Under the pieces are notes generated by a model. That model searched no databases, was not told the DNA's origin, and saw only the letters and a list, made by a program, of their open reading frames with translations. The position numbers were made by a program, and so were the translations under genes. DNA of 64,000 nt from NCBI RefSeq assembly GCF_016863635.1, contig NZ_BOPG01000030.1, forward strand, positions 62,001 through 126,000. The letters are read 5' to 3'. Numbering within the stretch: position 1 is the stretch's first letter; each line of letters starts with the position of its first letter. This stretch comes from Virgisporangium aurantiacum (GTDB lineage Bacteria > Actinomycetota > Actinomycetes > Mycobacteriales > Micromonosporaceae). Below, in pieces: positions 30,504 to 38,851 of the stretch.

Positions 30504-31046
30504 TCAGACGAGCGGACGGCAGCCGACCCACTGACCGTTCTGGTAACCCGGCCAGAGCATGGCGTTCTTCGTCTGCGGACCGTAGTAGCCGTCGCGGGGG
30601 ACGACGCCCTCGATCCGCTGTACCTCGGCGACGGCGGCGGCGGTGTTGCCGCCGTAGATCTTGTCGATGGGGCCCATGATGCGCGCGGCGCCCGGGTAGC
30701 AGTCGCGGATGGCCAGTTGCAGCTTGCCGACGGCGTTGCCCTGGTTGCCCGGGCCGAGCTGGCAGTTGCCGTTGCCGTCGGCGGTGGTGGGCACCCAGAC
30801 GTCGATGGTGCTGTTCGGGAGGAAGTCGCGGAAGTCGGTGCAGGTCGCGAGCGACTCCAGCGCGTCAGCCGACGGCGCCGAGTACTTCGCCGCCTCCTCC
30901 GGCGACACCCAGGCGCCGTTCGCGGCGTCGGGTGCGGGGTCGGCGGGGGTGGCCACGGCCGGTGCGCCGGTGGCGGCGAGCGAGGTGATTCCGGCGGTCA
31001 CGCCGGCGAGCGCCAGCAGTGACCGGCGGGTTGAACGGGTGAGCAT
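30504..31046 (-). CDS. Secreted peptidoglycan-binding-like protein
   Basis: A 180-aa protein with a Tat-like or Sec signal (MLTRSTRRSLLALAGVTAG, cleaved near AVA-TPA). The mature part has four cysteines and an end that fits a PG_binding_1 fold: VGKLQLAIRDCYPG, YGGNTAAAVAEVQRIEG, RDGYYGPQTKNAMLWPGYQ. These domains bind cell-wall peptidoglycan; there is no hydrolase domain here. GGAGG lies six bases before the ATG. It stands alone between the BNR-repeat gene and the acyl-activating pair, in the same direction as both. Confidence 0.7.
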   Translation of the reverse strand: MLTRSTRRSLLALAGVTAGITSLAATGAPAVATPADPAPDAANGAWVSPEEAAKYSAPSADALESLATCTDFRDFLPNSTIDVWVPTTADGNGNCQLGPGNQGNAVGKLQLAIRDCYPGAARIMGPIDKIYGGNTAAAVAEVQRIEGVVPRDGYYGPQTKNAMLWPGYQNGQWVGCRPLV

Positions 31047-31211
31047 GGTGCCTCCTGAAAGCGGGGTCGATAGGGGACGGAGAAGAGCGCGCCGGGTGGC
31101 GGCGGCGCCCGGGGGCCGGGCCGGTACGGGGTCATGCCGGGTCCCCACTCCGTGGTGACCCGCCCTGACCGGGAGGACTCTGCTTGACGATGCCCTCGCG
31201 CAAGCGCTCGG

Positions 31212-32096
31212 TCATGCGTCGGCACCGGAATCGCGGTAGATGGCGCACATGTACTGGTGCCAGGTGCGTCCGGCGTAGAAGAGGTGGTCGCGGAGCACGC
31301 CCTCGACCCGGAATAGGGTGCCCTCGCCGCTGCTGATCTGCGGCCAGTTGAAGCCGGGCACCTCCAGGTAGACCTTCACCAGCGGCAGGGTGTGGAACAG
31401 GTAGCGCACAAACATGCCGACCGTGCGGGCGGCGAGCCCCGATCCGGTGCAGGACGGGACGAACACCGCCCCGACGTGGACGAACCGGGTGGTCGGGTCG
31501 GCGCCGTAGGCGATCAGGTGCCCGACCGGCTGGTTGTCGTCGACGCGCCGGGCGACGTACTGGACCGCGATCTGGTCCCACATGCCGGCGGCGAAGCGGT
31601 CCAGCGACGGCGGGACGCCGCGGTAGCGCCACCGGAAACCGGTCTCCGGCGCGGCAGCGAGGCTGTACAGGAACCGGGTGTCGTCCGGCATGACCGGGTC
31701 GAGCCGGATCCCGTGCCCGGTCAGGCCGGGCGCGAGCGGGTCGGCTGCGGGTGGTCGCGGTGCCGGCAGATCGGTGACGCCCGGCAGCGCGCCCGCGGAA
31801 CCACCGCCGACCACCGTCACGGACAGGCCGGGCCGGGTCGCCGTCTCCGCCAGGGCCAGCACGTCGGCGACCCTGGCCGGTCGGGACCGGTCGTCGGCGA
31901 CGACGCCCCGGCCCTCCAGCCAGACCAGCACCCGCATCATGGCGAGGCTGTCCAGGCCCAGGTCGTCGGCGAGGCGGGCGTGATCGGCCAGCTCCACCGG
32001 GTCCACCTCAATGACCGCCGCGAGTTCCCGCCGCAACGTTTCGCGGCGGCCGGGCACCGATCGCGCCGGTTCGGGCTTCTGGGTGGTCAGGGTCAT
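31212..32096 (-). CDS. Acyl carrier protein fused to GNAT-like acyltransferase
   Basis: A 294-aa fusion. Residues 15-90 are an acyl carrier protein (ELADHARLADDLGLDSLAMM) with phosphopantetheine Ser50. After a Pro-rich linker, residues about 130-294 look like a GNAT acyltransferase: FVHVGAVFVPSCTGSGLAARTVGMF holds the acyl-donor-binding loop, followed by VYLEVPGFNWPQ. The upstream gene encodes an acyl-AMP ligase, so the likely order is activation of a fatty acid, loading on Ser50 and transfer to an amine by the attached GNAT. AGAAAGGACACC precedes the ATG; this start lies 89 bases inside the ligase frame. Confidence 0.75.
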   Translation of the reverse strand: MTLTTQKPEPARSVPGRRETLRRELAAVIEVDPVELADHARLADDLGLDSLAMMRVLVWLEGRGVVADDRSRPARVADVLALAETATRPGLSVTVVGGGSAGALPGVTDLPAPRPPAADPLAPGLTGHGIRLDPVMPDDTRFLYSLAAAPETGFRWRYRGVPPSLDRFAAGMWDQIAVQYVARRVDDNQPVGHLIAYGADPTTRFVHVGAVFVPSCTGSGLAARTVGMFVRYLFHTLPLVKVYLEVPGFNWPQISSGEGTLFRVEGVLRDHLFYAGRTWHQYMCAIYRDSGADA

Positions 32097-33738
32097 CGCG
32101 GTGTCCTTTCTGGACGGTCGGTTCGGCGTCGAGGTACCGGCGACGGGCCTCGGCGCGGCGCAGCTTGCCGGAGGTGGTTCTGGGCAGTCCGCCGGGCGGC
32201 AGCACGAGCACGCGGGCCGGACGCATCCCGGTCTCGCCGGTGACCGCGACGGTGACCGCGCGGATCACCTCGGCCCGGTCGGCGGTGCCGGCCCGCACGC
32301 GCGCCTCCACCGCCACCACGAGGTCGTCGCCGTGTTCGCCCGGCACCCCGAAGGCGACCGCCCCGCCCGGCCGCACGCCGGGCACCCCGTCGACGGCCGC
32401 CTCGATGTCCGGCGGGTACAGGTTGCGGCCGGCGGCGAACAGCACGTCCTTGCGCCGGCCGCACAGCACGAGGTCGCCCTCGGCGAGGTAGCCGAGATCG
32501 CCGGTGCGCAGCCACGAACCGGCGGGCGGTGCCGGCTCCCCCCGGTAGTGACCGACCACCGAGGCACCCGCGACCTCGACCTCGCCGACCACCCGCTCGT
32601 CGACGGGCGCGCCGCCGGCGGGGTCGACGATCCGCACCCGGACGCCCCGCACCGGCCGGCCCAGCCGGGTCAGCGTCCGGGGCCGCCCGTCCGGTCGCGG
32701 CGGCACCGCCCGGCCTTCGCGTTCGAGCCGGTCGGCGTCGACGACGTCGGTCTCCGGGCCGCGGCCGGCGGGCGCGCAGGTGACCGTCAGGGTCGCCTCG
32801 GCCAGCCCGTACGCGGGCCGCACCGCGGCGGGGTCCAGGCCGTACTGTGCCGCGGCCGCGGTGAACCGGGCCGTCGTCGTCGGGTCGACCGGTTCGCCGC
32901 CGGAGATCATCAGCCGCACCGACCGGAGGTCCACGTCCAGGCCCGCGGCCAGCAGCGGGGCGACCAGGCGGTACGCCGAGTTGGGACCGCCGGTGACGGT
33001 GCTGCGGTGGCGCGACACCTCGGTGAGCCACGTCGCCGGGCGCATGACGAACCGGGCCGGCGGCAGCAGCACCAGCGAGCAGCCGCTGGCCATCGGGTAG
33101 CAGAGGAACCCGATGAGGCCCATGTCGTGGTGCAGCGGCAGCCAGCTCAGCATCCGGTGCGGGTTTCGCGGGTCGTGGCCGATCATGTCGCGGATCGCGA
33201 CGAGTTGGGCCGCGAGGTGCGCGTGGCGCACCGGCACGCCGCGCGGGAACCGGGTGGAGCCGCTGGTGTACTGCAGCACCGCCAGGTCGGCCGGCTCGGG
33301 CCGGCGCACCACCGCCGGCACGGCGTCCCGCGCGCGGGCGACAAGCTGAGACAGGGGTATCAACCCGGCGGGGCGCACCGCGTCGGCCCCGACGGCGGTC
33401 AGCCGGTCGTCGACGATCACCGGATCGAGGCCGGCGTCGGCGACGACCGGACCGAGCCGGTCGGCCGCCGCCCGCCCGGACGGCCGTGCGGACGGTGGGG
33501 GCAGCACGGTGACGCTCGCGCCCGCCAACCACACCGACTGCAGCGCGGCGACGAGGTGCGTGCTCGGCTCGCCGAGCAGTCCAACCCGGCTTCCGCGGCC
33601 GACTCCCGCCGCGGCCAGTACCGTCGCCATCCGGCGGGCGGAGTCGTGGAGCCGCGCCCAACCGACCGGATCGGCCCCGGCCACCGTCAGCGTTCCGGCG
33701 CCGCCGGCCCGGTCGAGAATGTCATCGACGATCGTCAC
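32008..33738 (-). CDS. Fatty acyl-AMP ligase-like adenylating enzyme
   Basis: A 576-aa ANL-superfamily enzyme. LAVLQYTSGSTRFPRGVPV is the P-loop motif, LSWLPLHHDMGLIGFL and MISGGEPVD are typical FAAL motifs, AYGLAEATLTVTCAP binds adenine, WLRTGDLGYL the hinge region and PRTTSGKLRRAEARR the catalytic Lys loop. The extra residues after the AYGLAEA motif fit the FAAL insertion that prevents CoA use, so it should load acyl groups onto a carrier protein, here the ACP-GNAT fusion. The GTG at 33738 is a best guess, since no ribosome site is clear. The C-terminus runs 89 bases into the next gene. Confidence 0.8.
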   Translation of the reverse strand: MTIVDDILDRAGGAGTLTVAGADPVGWARLHDSARRMATVLAAAGVGRGSRVGLLGEPSTHLVAALQSVWLAGASVTVLPPPSARPSGRAAADRLGPVVADAGLDPVIVDDRLTAVGADAVRPAGLIPLSQLVARARDAVPAVVRRPEPADLAVLQYTSGSTRFPRGVPVRHAHLAAQLVAIRDMIGHDPRNPHRMLSWLPLHHDMGLIGFLCYPMASGCSLVLLPPARFVMRPATWLTEVSRHRSTVTGGPNSAYRLVAPLLAAGLDVDLRSVRLMISGGEPVDPTTTARFTAAAAQYGLDPAAVRPAYGLAEATLTVTCAPAGRGPETDVVDADRLEREGRAVPPRPDGRPRTLTRLGRPVRGVRVRIVDPAGGAPVDERVVGEVEVAGASVVGHYRGEPAPPAGSWLRTGDLGYLAEGDLVLCGRRKDVLFAAGRNLYPPDIEAAVDGVPGVRPGGAVAFGVPGEHGDDLVVAVEARVRAGTADRAEVIRAVTVAVTGETGMRPARVLVLPPGGLPRTTSGKLRRAEARRRYLDAEPTVQKGHRDDPDHPEARTGAIGARPPRNVAAGTRGGH

Positions 33739-33866
33739 GGCGTTCAATCTGGCCGACGCCGCCACCGTGAGACAGGAGGAACGCCCGGCGGCTCGACCGG
33801 CAGTTCGACCGGCAGGTTGGTGAGACCGATCGACGACAATCGAATCGCCTTCGATCGATGGGTGAC

Positions 33867-33872
33867 CAGACT
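33867..33872 (+). promoter_or_regulatory. -10 box for leaderless XRE-STAND regulator
   Basis: CAGACT, six bases (GGGGCA), then the ATG at 33879. An ATG seven codons upstream lacks any ribosome site. Confidence 0.45.
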
Positions 33873-33878
33873 GGGGCA

Positions 33879-36530
33879 ATGCTCGGCGCTGATGCTGATT
33901 TCGGGGCACTGCTCAGGCGCCTGAGAACCGCGACCCGGCTGACGCAGGAGGGGGTGGCGGCCGGGTCCGGGCTGAGCGTGCGGTCGATCCGGGAGATCGA
34001 GCGGGGCATCGTCCGCTACCCACGACCGGACTCGGTCCGCCGCCTCGCCGACGCGCTCGGGCTGGCCGGCGAGGAGCGGACCCGGTTCGAACGGCTGGCC
34101 CGCGCCGGCTACTGGACCGACCGGGCGCAACGCCTGTCACCGCAGGATCTGTCACCGCGGGATCTGTCACCGCAACCGCCGCCCGCGCCGGCGCTGCCGC
34201 CGAGGGCGGCGCAACTGCCGGCGTTGATCAGCGACTTCGTCGACCGCTCCGAACTCCTCGCCGGTCTCGACGGGATGCTGCCGGCCGTCGACTCCGCCGT
34301 GACGGTCGTGGTCGTCACCGGTGGCGGGGGCAGCGGCAAGACCACGCTGGCGGTGCGGTGGGCGCACGGGATCGCCCACCGGTTCCCGGCCGGGCAGCTG
34401 TACGTGGACCTGCGGGGCTTCTCGGCGGATCCGCCGCTGTCGCCCGCCAAGGCGTTGAGCCGCTTCATCTCCGCGCTGGGCCTGCCGCGCGAGCGGGTGC
34501 CGGCCGACGTCGCCGAGGCCGCCGCCGTGTACCGCTCGCTCGTCGCCGACCGGCCGGTCCTGGTGCTGCTGGACAACGCGGTGAGCGCCGAGCAGGTGGC
34601 GCCGCTGCTGCCCGGCTGCCCGGGAAGCGTGGTCGTGGTCACCAGCCGAGGCCCGCTCGACGGGCTCGTGATCAGCCACGGCGCGCGCCGGCTCACCGTC
34701 GGCGAACTCGGGCCGGACGAGGCGCTGGCGTTGCTGGGCCGGGTCATCGGCACCGCGCGGGTCGATGCCGAGCGGGCCGCCGCCGCCCGCCTGGTCGCCG
34801 CGTGCGGGCACCTGGCGCTCGCCGTCCGGATCGCGGCGGCGCGGATGCTGATGCGGCCCGACCGGTCGATCGGGCGCTACACCGCCGAGTTCACGGCCGG
34901 GAACCGCCTCGACGCGCTGGAATGCGACGACGCGGCCGTCCGGCGCACGTTCCTGCACTCCTACCGGCGGCTCGACGACGGGTCCCGGACGGTGTTCCGG
35001 CGGCTGAGCCTGATCGCCGGACCGTCGTTCACGCTGGCGGCGACCGAGGCGGTGTCCGGCCTGTCGCGCCGGGCGGCGGGCGCGGCCCTCGACCGGCTGA
35101 CGGCGAGCCATCTGGTCGAGCGGGTCGGGGAGGACCGCTTCCGGTTCCACGACCTGCTCCGGCGCTACGCCCGCGAGCGCTGCGACGCCGAGGAGTCGGT
35201 GGCATCCCGGGAGGCGGTCCGCTCGGCGCTCCTCGGGTGGCAGGTCTCGCACGTGCGGGCGGCGGCCGCGGTGCTGTACCCGCGGAAGACGCAGCTGCCG
35301 GAGCTGGCGAATCCGGGCTGGCCCGAGGCGGTCTTCGCCGACCGGCAGGCCGGTCTCGACTGGCTCGACGCCGAGGAGGCCAACCTCGTCGCCGCGATCC
35401 GGTCCTACGCCGACGAGGGCCCGCGGCGGGCGGTCTGGCTCCTCGGCTACGCGTTGCGGGGATACTTCGACCTGCGCGGGTCGAGCGGCGACTGGCTGGC
35501 GGTGGCGACCCTGGCCGTCGACGCCGCCACCCGCGACAGCGGGCTGTACGCGCGCGCCTCGGCCGAACTCAGCCTGGCGACCGCGCTCACGTCGGTCGGT
35601 CGTAAGAGCGCCGCCATCGCGCACGCACTGCGGTCGCTGGCGTTCAGCCACGAGGCCGGCTGGGACGAGGGTGAGGCCACCGCCTGCGGCACGCTGGGTT
35701 CGCTGTACATCGGCAGCGCCGCCGTCGGCGCCGCGGCCGGGTACCTCAACCGCGGGATGGACATCTTCCGCCGGCTGGGGAACCTGGCCGGTGAGGCCAA
35801 CGCGCTGGACAACCTGTGCACGGCACACATCACGCTGGGCAACCTGGAGTCGGCGGCCGAGGGCCTGCGCCAGGCGCTGGACCTCTACCGGCGGGCCGAC
35901 CTGTCGAGCGGCGAGGGGCACGCGCTCACCCGGTTGGCGGAACTGCACTGGGCGTTCGACCAGGACCGGACGGCGCGCCGCCACGCCAACCGGGCGTTGA
36001 CGGCGTACCGCAGCGCCGGGCACCTCGTCGGTGAGGGGTACGCCCGGGTCACGTTGGCCGTCAACGCTCCCGACGGCGCCCTCGGCGGCGCGATCCGCCA
36101 GGCCAACCACGCCCTCGACGGCATCCGGCGGGCCGGCGACCGCCTGTACGAGACGAAGGCGTTGAACTGCCTCGGAAACCTGTACCGCCGCGCCGGCGAC
36201 GCGCCCGCCGCGCACGCGACGTACACCCGGTCGCTGGAACTGGCCCGGGCCATCGACGACCCGCACCAGGCGGCCGTGATCCTGGTGGGGCTGGCGCAGG
36301 TCGCCGGCGCCGACCGGTCCGCCGACCACCTCGACGAGGCCGCCGACATCGCGCGCGTCCACGGCTTCCGGGTGGTGTCGGCCGACGTGCACGCGGCCCG
36401 CGCCCGGGCCCTGCTCGCGCGCGGCGAGCGGGCGGCGGGTACGGCGGTGGCCCGGCAGGCGGCGGACCTGTACCGGGCCACCGGCAACGCCCGCGGTGCC
36501 CGGCACGCGCGGGAACTGCTGGCGCCGTAG
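33879..36530 (+). CDS. XRE-STAND-TPR regulator (AfsR/SARP-like ATPase)
   Basis: An 883-aa protein. Residues 9-62 are an XRE helix-turn-helix (LLRRLRTATRLTQEGVAAGS, then SVRSIREIERG). A Pro-rich linker with three LSPQD/LSPRD/LSPQP repeats leads to an NB-ARC-like NTPase: VVVVTGGGGSGKTTLAVRW (Walker A 148-155), DRPVLVLLDNA (Walker B) and the following winged helix FHDLLRRYARER. The last 400 residues are TPR repeats (AHITLGNLESAAEGLRQALDLY). Such STAND proteins are signal-gated switches acting as transcription regulators or defence sensors. It sits at the edge of the island with TIR-like and caspase genes, which fits either. Confidence 0.8.
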   Translation: MLGADADFGALLRRLRTATRLTQEGVAAGSGLSVRSIREIERGIVRYPRPDSVRRLADALGLAGEERTRFERLARAGYWTDRAQRLSPQDLSPRDLSPQPPPAPALPPRAAQLPALISDFVDRSELLAGLDGMLPAVDSAVTVVVVTGGGGSGKTTLAVRWAHGIAHRFPAGQLYVDLRGFSADPPLSPAKALSRFISALGLPRERVPADVAEAAAVYRSLVADRPVLVLLDNAVSAEQVAPLLPGCPGSVVVVTSRGPLDGLVISHGARRLTVGELGPDEALALLGRVIGTARVDAERAAAARLVAACGHLALAVRIAAARMLMRPDRSIGRYTAEFTAGNRLDALECDDAAVRRTFLHSYRRLDDGSRTVFRRLSLIAGPSFTLAATEAVSGLSRRAAGAALDRLTASHLVERVGEDRFRFHDLLRRYARERCDAEESVASREAVRSALLGWQVSHVRAAAAVLYPRKTQLPELANPGWPEAVFADRQAGLDWLDAEEANLVAAIRSYADEGPRRAVWLLGYALRGYFDLRGSSGDWLAVATLAVDAATRDSGLYARASAELSLATALTSVGRKSAAIAHALRSLAFSHEAGWDEGEATACGTLGSLYIGSAAVGAAAGYLNRGMDIFRRLGNLAGEANALDNLCTAHITLGNLESAAEGLRQALDLYRRADLSSGEGHALTRLAELHWAFDQDRTARRHANRALTAYRSAGHLVGEGYARVTLAVNAPDGALGGAIRQANHALDGIRRAGDRLYETKALNCLGNLYRRAGDAPAAHATYTRSLELARAIDDPHQAAVILVGLAQVAGADRSADHLDEAADIARVHGFRVVSADVHAARARALLARGERAAGTAVARQAADLYRATGNARGARHARELLAP

Positions 36531-36543
36531 CGTCCACTGTGGA

Positions 36544-37734
36544 CTATCGTGGCGTGGACAGCAGGTGACCCACGATCTTCGTCGTCGTCCGGGTCAGGCG
36601 GTCCTGGTCCTCGTTCCCGGCCAGGACCTGCCGGAGCCGGTCGAGGTCGCGGAACTCCATGACGTCGTGGGCGTCGCGGGTGTCGGCGACCGACCGGATG
36701 GCGCCGACCAACCGCTCCAGCAGGGCGAAGTAGCCGCGGACGGTCTCCTCCGCGTCGGGCAGTTGATCCGGCCGGTACTGCGTGAGCACCTGCGCGTAGG
36801 AGCTCAGGGCCATCACGAGCAGGTCGAGCCGTTCCAGGCCCACGGCGGTGGCGACGGTGGAGAACAGCAGCCGCGTCTGCATGTCGCGCGGCATCGGGCT
36901 TCCGCGGTCGGCCAGCGAGTTGAGGTAGTCGAACAGGAAGAACGCGTTGGCGGCGACCCGTTCCCGGCGGTCGCCCTGCAACCACGGAACCGTTGCGGGG
37001 AACGGGAACGGGGCGGCACGGGGCGGTTTCGGCGTGGCGCCGCGCATCCGGGTGAGGGCCGCCGCGTCCAGGGGCTGCTGTGCTCCGGTGGGGTGGGTGA
37101 AGTAGGTGTCGCCGAGTCGCCGGGATCCTTCGATCATCGCCAGTTCCGCGTGCAGGCCGGGGCCGAGGATCGGGTTGCGCACGACGATGAACGACGCGGC
37201 GGGGACGAGCGTGGCGACCGCCCGGTACCAGTCGGAGCCCAGGTCGATCGCGAAACTGTTCGGTGCCGCGGCCTCCGCACCGGAGAACACGGCGATCAGC
37301 GACTCGGACGTTCCGGGGTTGCGCACCAGCACCACCGGAACCGGGGCGATCGCGGTGGCCAGGTCGACCCGGGTGCGGTACTCGTCCAGGTCCGCCTCGT
37401 GGCCCACACCGCTGCCCGCGAACGGGTGTTCCTTGAACGAGAAACCGCGCAGGAACAACACGAATCCCCGCCGGCCGGCGGCGACGTCGCGCAGCAACGC
37501 CGTGCTGCGGGCGGCGTTCGCGTACTTGTCGGTGAGGGTCTCGAACATGAGCGCGAACCGCCCGGCACGGTCACGTTCGAGCTTCGTCCGCGCGGTGGCG
37601 TCGGACAGCACCAGCCCGGCGGGGTCCACCGCAGCGCCGTCGGGAGTGTCGACGAGACGGTCGAGCACCGCCCTGGCGTCGGTCTCCGCTTCGCCGATCA
37701 GGGTGTTGAGCAACTGCGGCATGAAGTAGTCCAC
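36544..37734 (-). CDS. TIR-like core protein with helical C-terminal region
   Basis: A 396-aa soluble protein of no family I can name. Residues about 90-200 resemble the core of its divergent neighbour at 37881: FVLFLRGFSF (91-100), PVPVVLVRNPG (131-141), SDWYRAVATLVPAASFIVVR (168-187), then GPGLHAELAMI with a Glu near 198. This strand-helix order is like TIR and related nucleotide-processing domains. The last 130 residues are helical. GTG 37734 has GGAGGACGACG upstream. It may be an effector or sensor of a conflict system; catalysis is unproven. Confidence 0.5.
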   Translation of the reverse strand: MDYFMPQLLNTLIGEAETDARAVLDRLVDTPDGAAVDPAGLVLSDATARTKLERDRAGRFALMFETLTDKYANAARSTALLRDVAAGRRGFVLFLRGFSFKEHPFAGSGVGHEADLDEYRTRVDLATAIAPVPVVLVRNPGTSESLIAVFSGAEAAAPNSFAIDLGSDWYRAVATLVPAASFIVVRNPILGPGLHAELAMIEGSRRLGDTYFTHPTGAQQPLDAAALTRMRGATPKPPRAAPFPFPATVPWLQGDRRERVAANAFFLFDYLNSLADRGSPMPRDMQTRLLFSTVATAVGLERLDLLVMALSSYAQVLTQYRPDQLPDAEETVRGYFALLERLVGAIRSVADTRDAHDVMEFRDLDRLRQVLAGNEDQDRLTRTTTKIVGHLLSTPR

Positions 37735-37880
37735 CGTCGTCCTCCGCGTCGACGCCAGCCGTCGACGCTTCCGGCCGGCGGCGCCGATGTCAGTCGGATC
37801 GGCGGGTTCCGGACAGTCGGATCTGGGACGCCGCGGTCGACACGCGGGCCGGGTTGGTTCTGTATGGACGCCGGAGGAGC

Positions 37881-38768
37881 ATGAATCCGATCCGCGCGAT
37901 GCTGCACAGGAACGCGCTCAGCCGGTCCGCGCCGCGGGGTCGGCTGCTGGTGGTTGCCGGCCGGGGGCTCGGCGTGGTGGGTCTGTGCGTGTTCTTTCTC
38001 GCCCTGGGGATCGCGTCGATCCGGACGCACGGCGAGAGCCTGGGGGAGGGGGTCGTCGCTTTCGGCGTCGCCGCCGGGATCGGTGGTGCCGTCGCGGGAT
38101 TCCTCACCGTGGTCGGCGCGGCGTTCAGCGCATTGGGGCGGCGGCATCTGGCCGCCGGTGCCGAGGCGCTGATGCGACGCGACGAGCGCCCACCGGTGCT
38201 GTACCTGCGCCCGTTCACGCTGGATCCGGTGGCCGGCGAGGTCCGGGTCCGACAGCCGTTCATGTCCCGCGGACACACCGAGGAAGAGGAGATCGTCGAC
38301 GCGTTCGCCGCGATCGGTCCGGTCATCGCCATCGGCCGGCCGGGCGAGGAACTGCCGCCCACGGGCGCCGCGCGGATGTACGTCTCGATGGCGGACTGGC
38401 AACGCGTCGTCCTGGACCTGATGGCCCGGGCCCGCCTGGTGGTTCTCGGCGGCGCGTACGGGGAGGGCTTCCTCTGGGAGCTCAGGCACGCGGTCGCGCG
38501 GGTTCCACCGTCGGCTCTCGTCCTGCTGATCCCGTTCGAGCCCGGACCGTACGAGGAGTTCCGCCGGATGGCGGGTCCCCTGTTTCCGCGGTCGTTGCCG
38601 GACTATCCGCCGTTACGGGCGCGGGTGCAACGGCAGATCACGGGTGTCGTCTATTTCGCCGACGACTGGACCGGATACTTCCTCCGTCTCGACGCCACCA
38701 CCGACAGCCGGCCGGCGGTGGTTCTGGGGCCGCTGATCGCACACGTCCGGGGAATCGTCGGAGATTAG
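37881..38768 (+). CDS. Membrane-anchored TIR-like domain protein
   Basis: A 295-aa protein: two membrane segments (about 22-46 and 57-84) and a cytoplasmic domain beginning PPVLYLRPFTLDP (105-116). TEEEEIVDAFAAIGPVIAIGRPGEELPPTGAARMY and DWQRVVLDLMARARLVVL follow, then GEGFLWELRHAV with Glu200 in the place of the TIR catalytic Glu. This family recurs in actinobacteria without known function, and the fold order fits TIR-like domains. The start is set by GGAGGAGC directly before ATG 37881. It diverges from a soluble protein with the same core and precedes the five-paralog cluster by 83 bases. Confidence 0.55.
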   Translation: MNPIRAMLHRNALSRSAPRGRLLVVAGRGLGVVGLCVFFLALGIASIRTHGESLGEGVVAFGVAAGIGGAVAGFLTVVGAAFSALGRRHLAAGAEALMRRDERPPVLYLRPFTLDPVAGEVRVRQPFMSRGHTEEEEIVDAFAAIGPVIAIGRPGEELPPTGAARMYVSMADWQRVVLDLMARARLVVLGGAYGEGFLWELRHAVARVPPSALVLLIPFEPGPYEEFRRMAGPLFPRSLPDYPPLRARVQRQITGVVYFADDWTGYFLRLDATTDSRPAVVLGPLIAHVRGIVGD

Positions 38769-38851
38769 ACAGCGTAAGTCTCCCGTTGGATGGATTGACC
38801 GGCCCATGGCGCACAGGGAACATTGCCCCGGCCGGACCCGAGGAGGCACCT

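Noticed and set aside
34167..36506. 779-codon minus-strand frame opposite the STAND regulator
   Set aside because: Antisense shadow with no motif; the plus strand encodes HTH, Walker and TPR motifs.
36532..36544. GTCCAC-T-GTGGAC palindrome as a terminator
   Set aside because: Six-base arms with a one-base loop cannot form a proper hairpin; it may be chance at the convergent gene ends.
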